Positions 1-6,257 of a stretch of DNA of 15,006 bases are shown here, in pieces; positions within the stretch are counted from its first letter, which is position 1, and every line of letters starts with the position of its first letter. The DNA is from JBAROU01 sp049642385 (lineage in GTDB: Bacteria; Chloroflexota; Dehalococcoidia; DSTF01; RBG-16-68-14), in the NCBI GenBank assembly GCA_049642385.1, contig JBAROU010000199.1:1-15006 (forward strand), in the 5' to 3' direction. A model generated the notes under the pieces. It was not told the origin of the DNA and did not search any database. It saw nothing but the letters and a program-made list of their open reading frames with translations. The position numbers and the translations under genes were made by a program.

Positions 1-113
1 GCATCATCCAGTGCAGCGTGGATCGCCTCGAGCGCGCTCTCGAGCTCCGTCCGGCCGAGGTCCTTCGCGTACGCGGTCGTGCCGATGCCGACGATCGCGG
101 TCTTATCGCGCAT
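1..113 (-). CDS. Thiolase-like / SCP-x-type protein, N-terminal fragment (cut by window edge)
   Basis: The first 37 codons of a gene that continues beyond the left edge. The ATG at 113-111 is followed by MRDKTAIVGIGTTAYAK, then a helix rich in Glu, Leu and Ala (about residues 22-38). This is the usual opening of SCP-x/lipid-transfer thiolases: a first beta strand 'AIVGIGxTxY' followed by a helix that normally reads 'A...A..DAGL'. The thiolase-like protein at 10507-11673 opens the same way ('VAVVGVGISPI'). The start codon overlaps the stop of the upstream CoA-transferase by one base (TGATG), so translation is probably coupled and the two belong to one operon. The active-site region is not in the window, so thiolase versus retro-aldolase cannot be decided. 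Family assignment rests on about 37 residues. Confidence 0.75.
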   Translation of the reverse strand, partial: MRDKTAIVGIGTTAYAKDLGRTELESALEAIHAALDD

Positions 114-2674
114 CACGACGCGCTCTCCGGCGTCCACGCCTCGACGACGCCATCCGCGATCAGCCTGTCGATCTGCGCATCGTCGCAGCCAGTCTCGGCG
201 AGTATCGCGCGTGTGTGCCCGCCGACGGGCTCCCACGGCCCGAAGGTCAGGTCTTCGTTTGAGAACTGCTGGAGCGCGCCGTGCCGCCAGTACTGGCCAT
301 AGACCGGGCTTTCTGTCGGCACCATGTGGTTCTGCTCGCGCATGTCCGCATCTTCGAGGCAGAAGCGCCCGGGGTCGCGCGTCTCGACCGCGACGAGCGG
401 CACGTCGTGCTGGCGCATCAGCGCTTCCCAGTCCTCGGCCGTTCGTGCACGCAACGTCTCGCCGATCGTCGACGCGAGCTGCGTATCGTTTCGCCAGCCA
501 GCCTCCCACTTCGAGATGAGGTCAGGACGCTCGATTGCATCGCAAAACGCTTGCCACTCAGCCTGGCGCAGGCAAGCGAGGAAGACCCAGCCCTCCGCCG
601 CTTCGTACAAGCGATAGAGCGGCCCGACGCCGTACAGGTCGCCGTCGACCACCGCGGGCGCGGGCCGGCCGTCGTACGCGATCAGCTCGTCGGAATTGGC
701 GTAGAGGTTCGAGGAGATCATCGTCGTCAGTAGCGACTGCCCCGCCTCAGCGGGCAGGCCCGCCGCGGTTGGCGGGCCTGTATCGCAACCGTCGCGCGCT
801 TGTAACCCGAGCAGCAGCGCTGTCGCCGCGCCAATCGCCGCGTTGACGTCCGGGTTGGCCTCGTTCGCCTTGAGCATGCGCCACGCCTCGTGCTTCAGCG
901 CATCGATGTCCGACGACGCGCTGCCTTTGCGCGGGTGGCCGGCGCCGGCCTGGCGCGCGGCGTTGCCGGCGATCGAGCCCGCGATCGGGTGGAATGCGGG
1001 CCGGCTCGCGTCCGGTCCGCTATCGCCGTACGAGGCGCCGTACAGATAGATCAGCTGCGGGTTGAGCGTCCGGCACGTCTCGTAATCGATGGCGAGGCGC
1101 TCCGGCACGCCGGGCCGGAAGTTGTGCAGGAGCATGTCCGCCTTGGCGATGAGCTTGTGGACGATGGCTCGGCCCTCGGGGTGCTTGAGGTCGATGGCGA
1201 TGCTCTCCTTGCCCTGCGTCGTTGGGAAGGCGAGTAGGCCGCCCGCAGAGTAGCGGCTGTAGTCACCGCCGAGCGGCTCGATCTTGATCACGCGCGCGCC
1301 CAGGTTCGCGAGGATCGACGTGGCGTATGGTGCGGCGAAGAACGTTGCGAAGTCCACGACGGTAACGCCGGCGAGCGGGCCGCGCGCGCTGCTCGTCCCG
1401 TTGCCCGGCGCACGCGAGACGGAGCTGGCGCGCGATGGCCGCGCTGTGAGCACTTCGTCCGTGTGCTCACCGAGCGTTGGCGCGCGCTCGCCGATGCGTA
1501 CGTCGCTCTTGGAAAAGCGGACGAGCGAACCGGGCTGGCGCGTCGTTCTGCCGTCCAGGCCGGGCACGTCGGCGATGTGGCCGTTGTGCGCGATTTGGCG
1601 GTGGTCGATCGCCTCCAGTGGCGTCAGGAAGCGATCGACGGCGACATTCGTGTGTTCATTGAAGATCGCGGCCCACTCGGCGTACGTTTTCGAGCGCACG
1701 CGCTCGAGCACGATCTCCCACAGCTCCTCTGAGTCGGCCTCGGCAGTGACGGATGGCATCTTCGCGAAGCGCTCCTGGCCGTACAGCTCGACGAGGCCGA
1801 GCGCCTCCATCTGCGCCAGCCAGAGGTGGTCGGCGGTGTTCGCGAACTGGAGCCAGACGCCGTCCTTGGTGACAGCAGGTAGGTAGTTGGGGCGGGGTAC
1901 GCGGAAGTCCGGCCGGTGGACGACCTGGGGGTTGTACGCACGGCTCTTCTCGCCGTCTGATGTATCGCTGTTGTCAGCGCCGGTGCGTGGTGCGTTGTAG
2001 ATGCCCTTCGTTGCCGCTTTGCCCGCCGTTGGCGCGTCGATGGCCGAGAGCTGCGGCGCGATCCACATCACCATGTCGTAGGGCATCAGCGCCGCAAGCA
2101 GCGAGACGCTCACCTTCTGGCCCGCGCCCGTCACGCGCTGCCGGTGGAGCGCGGCAAGGACGCCCTGCACCGTGAGCATCGCCGCCGAGTAGGAGGCGCA
2201 CGGGACAGCCGGATAGCCGGGCCCATCGCGATCCGCGATGCGCTCGAACATCATCATCCGGCCCGACTTCGCGGCGACGAGCGCTTCGTAGCCGGGCAGG
2301 CCGCGCAGGCGGCCCTGATCGCCGTAGCCGGTGATCGAGGCGTAGACCGCGCCAGGGCTGATCGCGCGCAGCTGCTCGTAGCCGATGCCGAGGCGCTCCG
2401 TCGCGCCGGGCCGGAAACTCGTCACAACGACGTCGGCGTCCCGCACGAGGTCATGCGCGCGAGTTAGGCCCGGGTCTGTCTTGAGATCAATGACGACGCT
2501 CTTCTTGCCGCGGTTCCACGTCTGGAACGCCGGCAGAGCGCGCGCGGGGTCGCCCGCGGGCGGCTCGACCTTGATCACCTCCGCGCCGTTGTCGGCGAGC
2601 ACCATCGTGGCGAGTGGCCCCGCCATCCACGTGCTGAAGTCGATCACGCGCAGGCCGTCGCAGGCGCTGCTCAT
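113..2674 (-). CDS. Tandem-fused class III (CaiB/BaiF/Frc) CoA-transferase, 853 aa
   Basis: Two full family III CoA-transferase units are joined head to tail; the usual length is about 400 aa each. Unit 1 (about 7-405) has 'VIDFSTWMAGPLA', 'NGAEVIKVEPP' and 'NRGKKSVVIDLK'. Unit 2 (about 433-835) has 'VVDFATFFAAPYA', 'LGARVIKIEP' and 'GKESIAIDLKHPEGR'. A Ser/Arg-rich linker (about 408-432) joins them. The family moves CoA between carboxylates through an aspartyl-CoA intermediate (Asp169 in formyl-CoA transferase). Anchoring on the following (L)xxL helix, that Asp is D609 in unit 2 (NPDVNAA), but the matching place in unit 1 is Ser161 (PCASYSAA). Unit 2 also carries an extra loop (about 630-644) encoded by GC palindromes. 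Unit 1 has an unusual Asp/Ser-rich segment (about 230-250), perhaps a loop insertion. The start at 2674 has a weak GAGG upstream. The product probably activates an organic acid; the substrate is unknown. Confidence 0.93.
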   Translation of the reverse strand: MSSACDGLRVIDFSTWMAGPLATMVLADNGAEVIKVEPPAGDPARALPAFQTWNRGKKSVVIDLKTDPGLTRAHDLVRDADVVVTSFRPGATERLGIGYEQLRAISPGAVYASITGYGDQGRLRGLPGYEALVAAKSGRMMMFERIADRDGPGYPAVPCASYSAAMLTVQGVLAALHRQRVTGAGQKVSVSLLAALMPYDMVMWIAPQLSAIDAPTAGKAATKGIYNAPRTGADNSDTSDGEKSRAYNPQVVHRPDFRVPRPNYLPAVTKDGVWLQFANTADHLWLAQMEALGLVELYGQERFAKMPSVTAEADSEELWEIVLERVRSKTYAEWAAIFNEHTNVAVDRFLTPLEAIDHRQIAHNGHIADVPGLDGRTTRQPGSLVRFSKSDVRIGERAPTLGEHTDEVLTARPSRASSVSRAPGNGTSSARGPLAGVTVVDFATFFAAPYATSILANLGARVIKIEPLGGDYSRYSAGGLLAFPTTQGKESIAIDLKHPEGRAIVHKLIAKADMLLHNFRPGVPERLAIDYETCRTLNPQLIYLYGASYGDSGPDASRPAFHPIAGSIAGNAARQAGAGHPRKGSASSDIDALKHEAWRMLKANEANPDVNAAIGAATALLLGLQARDGCDTGPPTAAGLPAEAGQSLLTTMISSNLYANSDELIAYDGRPAPAVVDGDLYGVGPLYRLYEAAEGWVFLACLRQAEWQAFCDAIERPDLISKWEAGWRNDTQLASTIGETLRARTAEDWEALMRQHDVPLVAVETRDPGRFCLEDADMREQNHMVPTESPVYGQYWRHGALQQFSNEDLTFGPWEPVGGHTRAILAETGCDDAQIDRLIADGVVEAWTPESAS
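741..780. repeat. Two adjacent GC-rich palindromes inside the CoA-transferase gene
   Basis: Positions 755-780 form a perfect 10-bp inverted repeat (CAGGCCCGCC, 6-nt loop, GGCGGGCCTG). Immediately beside it, 741-754 forms a 5-bp stem with a 4-nt loop (CCCGC CTCA GCGGG). Together they encode about residues 632-645, exactly where family members read 'AR..TG.GQ': here 'LQARDG' and 'GQSLLTTM' are separated by about 14 extra residues. This is what an in-frame insertion of a small palindromic repeat would look like. Whether copies exist elsewhere in the genome cannot be seen here. Confidence 0.6.
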
Positions 2675-2692
2675 CGCTCGCTGCCTCGTCCC

Positions 2693-2698
2693 ATCTTA
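2693..2698 (-). promoter_or_regulatory. Possible -10 box for the fused CoA-transferase gene
   Basis: TAAGAT on the minus strand lies 18 nt upstream of the ATG at 2674. The -35 region would fall inside the terminator hairpin at 2708-2735 and has no good match. The gene may instead depend on read-through from 2770-4050. Confidence 0.25.
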
Positions 2699-2707
2699 CG
2701 CATGCAG

Positions 2708-2735
2708 CGAAGGGTGGGCACGCGCCCACCCTTCG
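2708..2735 (-). terminator. Hairpin terminator after the first amidohydrolase
   Basis: A perfect 12-bp stem (CGAAGGGTGGGC / GCCCACCCTTCG) with a 4-nt loop lies 34 nt past the stop of the amidohydrolase and 33 nt before the start of the fused CoA-transferase. No clear T-run follows on the minus strand, so termination may be partial or Rho-assisted, allowing reduced read-through into the next gene. Confidence 0.65.
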
Positions 2736-2769
2736 TGTCTTGCATCGAATCGCGTTCGAACCGCTGCGC

Positions 2770-4050
2770 TTAGCGCCGCGCGGCGGCCTTTCGCTTCGTT
2801 GCCCCGCGTCCGTTGCGCGCAGCGCGCTTGGCTCCGTTGCTTGCCGAGACACGCACCGACGCCGACTTGCCATCGCGCGACGCGCGCATCTTGTCAAGCC
2901 CGTAGATGCGCATGGCGTTCCCTGCGACGAGCTTCTGGCGGTCCATCGGGTCGACCGCGCTCATCATCTCGTTGATGACGATGCGCGAGTAGGGCCAGTC
3001 GTTGCCGTGGTGGGGGTTGTCGCTGGACCACATCATGTTATTGATGCCCACCGAGTTGCGCAGCTGGATGCCGCTGTGGTCGTGCATGAAGGTGGCCGCG
3101 CAGTTGCTGTACCAGTAGTGGCTGGGCTGCTCCTTCAGGTCGAAGCCCACCCACGAGCGGTTACGCCAGTAGCGATCGTCCATCATCTCCAGGAAGTGGG
3201 GAATCCAGCCCACACCGATTTCGACGAAGACGACCTGGAGCTTCGGGAAGCGATCAAACACACCGGTGAAGAGGAACTGGCTGATGATCGGCGTGACGCG
3301 CGCGAAAACGCCCGCGTAGCTCGCGATCGCCCGCTTGCGCGCGGCGATCGCCTGGAGGCCTGTGGTCGCCGTCTGGAGGCCGGTCGCCTGCTTGAGCAGC
3401 GCCTCGCGCGACTCGAGCATGATGTGGACGTGCACCGGCAGGCCGGCGTCGACGCAGGCCGCCCAGAACTTGTCATCCTCGTCCGTAATGGCGTCGCTAC
3501 CGTTGGGCCATGAGCCCATGAGGACGCCCTGCGCGCCCGCCTTCGCGGCCTTCTTCACGTACTTGACCGCGGTGTCGATGCCGAGGCTGGGGATCTGGTA
3601 CATCGGGAAGATGCGCGAGCGGTCCGCCGCGGCGAACTCGTCGAGCGCGAACTCGTTGTACGCGTCAACGCCGGCGAGCGAGACTTTCTCGTCGGGCTGG
3701 CCGAGCCAGCGGAAGATCGTCCGCTCCGGCGGGAACGTGACGATCGCGTCCACGCCGTCGATGTCCATGTCCTTGATGCGCTCTTTGCCGTTGAAGCACG
3801 CCTTGCGCACCTCGTCGTAGCGAACGCCGAACCAGCGGAACTCCTCGAAGCGCTTGCCCGGCGTGGTGACGAGCCCGATCGGGTCGGGAGAGCCGCCCGT
3901 GGCGGCCTGCCAGGCGTCGCCGCCTTCGTGGTCCTTGATCAGCTTCGGGGCGTACTTCTGGTACGCCTTCGGCAGGTGCTTCTTCCAAATGTCGGGCGGT
4001 TCGACGATGTGCGTGTCGGCGTCGATCAGCGCGTAGCCGTTCTGTGTCAT
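2770..4050 (-). CDS. Amidohydrolase-2 family metal-dependent hydrolase/decarboxylase, 426 aa, with basic C-terminal tail
   Basis: A TIM-barrel amidohydrolase of the ACMSD/Amidohydro_2 group (PF04909), which hydrolyses or decarboxylates ring-cleavage products and similar acids. Visible signatures are 'DADTHIVEPPDIW' (residues 10-22, metal-ligand region with His14), 'HVHI' (His207/His209), 'VEIGVGWIPHFLE' (276-288) and 'SSDNPHH' (Asp344, the typical catalytic metal-binding Asp). The start is placed at 4050 because the minus strand has AAAGGGG 7 nt before this ATG and a promoter just upstream; a longer reading to 4137 would cross that promoter. The barrel ends near residue 386 (NAMRIYGLDK). The remaining 40 residues are a disordered tail with 14 Lys/Arg and one acid. 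It is paralogous to 8763-9962. Its own promoter and terminator suggest a separately controlled unit. The substrate is unknown. Confidence 0.92.
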   Translation of the reverse strand: MTQNGYALIDADTHIVEPPDIWKKHLPKAYQKYAPKLIKDHEGGDAWQAATGGSPDPIGLVTTPGKRFEEFRWFGVRYDEVRKACFNGKERIKDMDIDGVDAIVTFPPERTIFRWLGQPDEKVSLAGVDAYNEFALDEFAAADRSRIFPMYQIPSLGIDTAVKYVKKAAKAGAQGVLMGSWPNGSDAITDEDDKFWAACVDAGLPVHVHIMLESREALLKQATGLQTATTGLQAIAARKRAIASYAGVFARVTPIISQFLFTGVFDRFPKLQVVFVEIGVGWIPHFLEMMDDRYWRNRSWVGFDLKEQPSHYWYSNCAATFMHDHSGIQLRNSVGINNMMWSSDNPHHGNDWPYSRIVINEMMSAVDPMDRQKLVAGNAMRIYGLDKMRASRDGKSASVRVSASNGAKRAARNGRGATKRKAAARR

Positions 4051-4091
4051 GGTGGAACCCCTTTCGGTGGGCTGAGTGTCGTGCGCGGCGT

Positions 4092-4121
4092 AGTATACAT
4101 CCTCGTTCGGCGGCGTGACAA
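4092..4121 (-). promoter_or_regulatory. Sigma70-type promoter for the first amidohydrolase
   Basis: On the minus strand, TTGTCA (4121-4116) and TATACT (4097-4092) are separated by 18 bp. The predicted transcript start is near 4085, giving a leader of about 35 nt before the ATG at 4050. It is the only strong promoter-like pair in the gap between P450 and amidohydrolase. Confidence 0.7.
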
Positions 4122-4134
4122 GGCGCGCCGAACG
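4104..4134. repeat. Perfect 9-bp inverted repeat around the amidohydrolase -35 box
   Basis: CGTTCGGCG (4104-4112) and CGCCGAACG (4126-4134) flank a 13-bp centre that contains the -35 hexamer. It could be a repressor operator. Alternatively, its RNA hairpin could help terminate the P450 transcript, which stops at 4151; there is no T-run, so I favour an operator. Confidence 0.5.
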
Positions 4135-4150
4135 CAACTGTCTCGGTTCG

Positions 4151-5404
4151 TCAGGCTGGATCGAACAGCACGGGCAGCGCCGTCGGCGACCGGAACATCA
4201 GCCCTGTGATGTGCGGATCGTCGCCGTCCGGGTCGAGCCGAAGGTTGGGCAGCCGGTCGAGCAGGGCGTTCAGTGCGGTCGCCGTCTCCATGCGCGCCAG
4301 GTGCTGGCCCAGGCAGACGTGCGGCCCGAACCCGAACGCGACGGGCGGGAAGCGCTTCCGGAAGATGTTGAACGCCTCCGGATCCTCCCAGCGACTCTCA
4401 TCGTGGTTTGCTGAGCCGGTGCACACCATCACGGCCGAGCCGGCCGGGACGTGGACGCCGGCTACGTCAACGTCTGCCGACGTCTGGCGGATGATCGACG
4501 TGAGGGGTGTCTCCCAGCGCAGCCCCTCCTCGATCGCCTGCGGGATGAGCGAGCGGTCGTTGCGCACGGCCTCTAGCTGTTCGGGATGCGTGAGCAGCCC
4601 AAAGAGCAGGTTCCCCGACGAACGGTAGGTGGTCTCTGCGCCGGCCGGAAGCAGCAGGCGCAGGAACGCGGTGATCTCCTCGTTGTCCAGGCGCTGGCCG
4701 TTCAGCTCGGCGTGGGCGAGCACGCTGATCATGTCGTCGTGGTGCTCCAGACGGCGTTCGTCGATGACCTCGATCAGATAGTCGCGCAGCTTCACGGACG
4801 CCTGGAGGCCGCGCCCAGGGTCGCCGGCCACGTTGATCAGTTCAATCGCCCAACGATGAAACTGGGGCAGGTCCTCTTCGGGAAGGCCGAGGAGGCCGGT
4901 GATGACGTTCACCGGAAATGGAAAAGTGAACTCGCGTACCAGGTCTGCGTGGCCGCGGGCGGCGAAGCGATCGATGAACCGGTCGATCGTCGGCGAGATT
5001 ACCTCGATCTCCCAGCGCTCCATCGCGCGGCGGCTGAACGCCTGCTCCAGCAGCTCGCGGTACTGGCCGTGCTCCGGCTCATCCATCTCCAGGATCGAAT
5101 GGCCCATCACGACGCCCATGGTGTTGGCGTATGCCTGGGATGAGAACGGCACGCCGGGCGAACGAAGCACTTGTGTCACCGCGTCGTAGCTCAGGGCGGT
5201 GAAGAGGGGCACATCGTGGTAAGCCATGCTCATCGCGTCGACGAAGCCGAAGGCGTTCCAGATGCCACCCTCGTACATGGGCGACTGCCGGCGCAGCTCT
5301 GCGAACTTCGGGTACGCATCGCGGATGAGGTCCGCGCCGAGCGCGTTGTCGAAGGCTTCGAAGGGATCGTACGTTTCGTCGTCGATTGTCGTCTGCGTAG
5401 CCAC
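4151..5404 (-). CDS. Cytochrome P450 monooxygenase, 417 aa
   Basis: A soluble bacterial-type P450 that inserts one O2 oxygen into an organic substrate, using electrons from a ferredoxin/reductase pair not encoded in this window. All diagnostic parts are present: I-helix oxygen-activation motif AGAETT (254-259), the ExxR pair in 'EEGLRWETP' (Glu293/Arg296), and the heme loop 'FGFGPHVCLGQHLARME' with the thiolate Cys364. Length is normal and there is no signal peptide or membrane anchor. The start is the GTG at 5404, which has AGGGGAGA 6 nt upstream; the in-frame TTG at 5422 lies ahead of that site and is unlikely. It is preceded by the regulator gene with 143 bp between, in which a promoter and a NarL-like inverted repeat lie. 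Class I CYP is clear; the CYP family and substrate are not. Confidence 0.96.
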   Translation of the reverse strand: MATQTTIDDETYDPFEAFDNALGADLIRDAYPKFAELRRQSPMYEGGIWNAFGFVDAMSMAYHDVPLFTALSYDAVTQVLRSPGVPFSSQAYANTMGVVMGHSILEMDEPEHGQYRELLEQAFSRRAMERWEIEVISPTIDRFIDRFAARGHADLVREFTFPFPVNVITGLLGLPEEDLPQFHRWAIELINVAGDPGRGLQASVKLRDYLIEVIDERRLEHHDDMISVLAHAELNGQRLDNEEITAFLRLLLPAGAETTYRSSGNLLFGLLTHPEQLEAVRNDRSLIPQAIEEGLRWETPLTSIIRQTSADVDVAGVHVPAGSAVMVCTGSANHDESRWEDPEAFNIFRKRFPPVAFGFGPHVCLGQHLARMETATALNALLDRLPNLRLDPDGDDPHITGLMFRSPTALPVLFDPA

Positions 5405-5410
5405 CAGCGT

Positions 5411-5418
5411 TCTCCCCT
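5411..5418 (-). promoter_or_regulatory. Ribosome binding site that fixes the P450 start
   Basis: AGGGGAGA on the minus strand, 6 nt before the GTG at 5404. It selects this GTG over the upstream TTG at 5422. Confidence 0.7.
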
Positions 5419-5444
5419 GCAATTGGCGCCTATTGCCGTGTTAG

Positions 5445-5466
5445 AGGCCTCGTAGGGTCGAGGCCT
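5445..5466. repeat. Hairpin at the predicted 5' end of the P450 transcript
   Basis: AGGCCTCG (5445-5452) and CGAGGCCT (5459-5466) are perfect 8-bp arms around a 6-nt loop. If the -10 at 5480-5475 is right, the transcript starts near 5468, so this hairpin would form its first nucleotides. It could be an mRNA-stabilising 5' stem or a second protein-binding site just downstream of the start. Confidence 0.45.
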
Positions 5467-5474
5467 GCACCGCA

Positions 5475-5480
5475 GGTATA
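5475..5480 (-). promoter_or_regulatory. Probable -10 box of the P450 gene
   Basis: TATACC on the minus strand (within GTTATACC). No TTGACA-like hexamer sits 17 bp upstream, as is common for promoters that need an activator. The inverted repeat at 5503-5520 is centred about 34 bp upstream of this box. Confidence 0.45.
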
Positions 5481-5502
5481 ACGTGGACGGCGGGTGCGCG
5501 CC

Positions 5503-5520
5503 TACCCCTGATTGGGGGTA
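5503..5520. promoter_or_regulatory. NarL/LuxR-type operator candidate upstream of P450
   Basis: TACCCC-TGATTG-GGGGTA is a perfect 6-bp inverted repeat. Its half sites, TACCCCT and (opposite strand) TACCCCC, resemble the NarL heptamer consensus TACYYMT, here in a 7-4-7 arrangement. With the predicted P450 start near 5468 it is centred at about -43, where LuxR/NarL-type activators contact RNA polymerase. The gene next to it, 5548-6135, encodes a protein with that DNA-binding domain. Confidence 0.55.
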
Positions 5521-5547
5521 TCTATCGTTTGCGGGTGGCCTGTGAAC

Positions 5548-6135
5548 CTAAAAGAAGCCCTGCCGGCCTGCCTTGGCGGCAAGCTCGGTTCTGCGGGTGA
5601 CGCCGAAGTAGCGCATGATCCGCTCGACGCGGTCCTTCACGGTGTGCGCGCTCAGGTACACGCGTTCGGCGATCTCGCGGTTGGAGAGCCCGTTCGATAC
5701 GAGCTGGAGGATCGTCAGGTCGAGCTTGGTCAGCTCTTTCGCTTCGTCGTCCTGGGGGCCGCTGAGCTGCCAGCCCATCGCCAGCGCGGCGACGCGACGG
5801 CCGCGCCGCCTCACCCACGCGCCGCTCACCTCTACGTTCACCGGATGGCCATCCTTACGCAGCGCTTGCAGGACGAAGGGACGCAGCTCGCGGCCGCGCT
5901 GGAAGAGATCTTGTGCTTCCTGCATCTGCTCCGGCGCCATGATCTTGGTGAAGTGCTCGCCCACGAGCTCGTGCGCGTCGCCCTCGCCGTAGCCGAGCAG
6001 CTCGAGCGCCTGCGGGTTGAGGAAGATAAAGCGGCCATCGAGGTCGAGCGCGAAGATCGCCACACCGACGCCCTCCAGCAGGTCGCGGTACTTGACGGCG
6101 GGCTGCTCGTCGTCGCTCGGCGGTTGTTTACTCAA
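5548..6135 (-). CDS. PAS-domain LuxR/NarL-type transcriptional regulator, 195 aa
   Basis: A one-component sensor-regulator. Residues about 15-123 form a PAS domain ('LEGVGVAIFALDLDGRFIFLN', 'LLGY', 'RKDGHPVNVEVSGAWV'), likely binding a small ligand or sensing an effector. Residues about 134-192 are a LuxR/GerE helix-turn-helix ('LTKLDLTILQLVSNGLSNREIAE', 'LSAHTVKDRVERIMRYFGV', 'RTELAAKAG'). It has no receiver domain, so phosphorelay control is not expected. The start chosen is the TTG at 6135, with GGGAGAAG 6 nt upstream; in-frame extensions to GTG 6162 or 6303 lack such a site, and the longest would run into the CoA-transferase gene. The palindrome between this gene and the P450 is the obvious candidate target. 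The ligand is unknown; a PAS pocket could accept the pathway substrate directly. Confidence 0.9.
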   Translation of the reverse strand: MSKQPPSDDEQPAVKYRDLLEGVGVAIFALDLDGRFIFLNPQALELLGYGEGDAHELVGEHFTKIMAPEQMQEAQDLFQRGRELRPFVLQALRKDGHPVNVEVSGAWVRRRGRRVAALAMGWQLSGPQDDEAKELTKLDLTILQLVSNGLSNREIAERVYLSAHTVKDRVERIMRYFGVTRRTELAAKAGRQGFF

Positions 6136-6141
6136 GACCCG

Positions 6142-6149
6142 CTTCTCCC
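6142..6149 (-). promoter_or_regulatory. Ribosome binding site that fixes the PAS-LuxR start
   Basis: GGGAGAAG on the minus strand, 6 nt before the TTG at 6135. This favours a TTG start, consistent with low expression of a regulator. Confidence 0.6.
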
Positions 6150-6194
6150 ATGCGAACCTCACCTGCGGCGGGCGAGCGGGGGTTCGTGGTACGC

Positions 6195-6200
6195 AGTGTA
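6195..6200 (-). promoter_or_regulatory. Possible -10 box of the PAS-LuxR gene
   Basis: TACACT on the minus strand, in the 122-bp gap between the CoA-transferase stop and the regulator start. No convincing -35 is present. I see no strong terminator in this gap, so read-through from the upstream operon is possible. Confidence 0.35.
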
Positions 6201-6257
6201 GCGAAAGATCAGGCGAGGTTCTCCCTGAGCCGACCAGGGTGGCGCTGGCCGGGCCTC

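Noticed and set aside
2740..3513. A plus-strand open frame opposite the first amidohydrolase
   Set aside because: It spans the terminator hairpin and runs antisense to conserved metal-binding motifs; no ribosome binding site or domain was seen.
4051..4137. N-terminal extension of the first amidohydrolase to 4137
   Set aside because: It would translate the gene's own promoter; the ATG at 4050 has a ribosome binding site and begins just before the conserved DADTHIVEP motif.
6210..6257. Possible terminator between the single-domain CoA-transferase and the regulator
   Set aside because: Only short stems of 4 bp or so (such as CCAG...CTGG) and no T-run were found; not enough to call.
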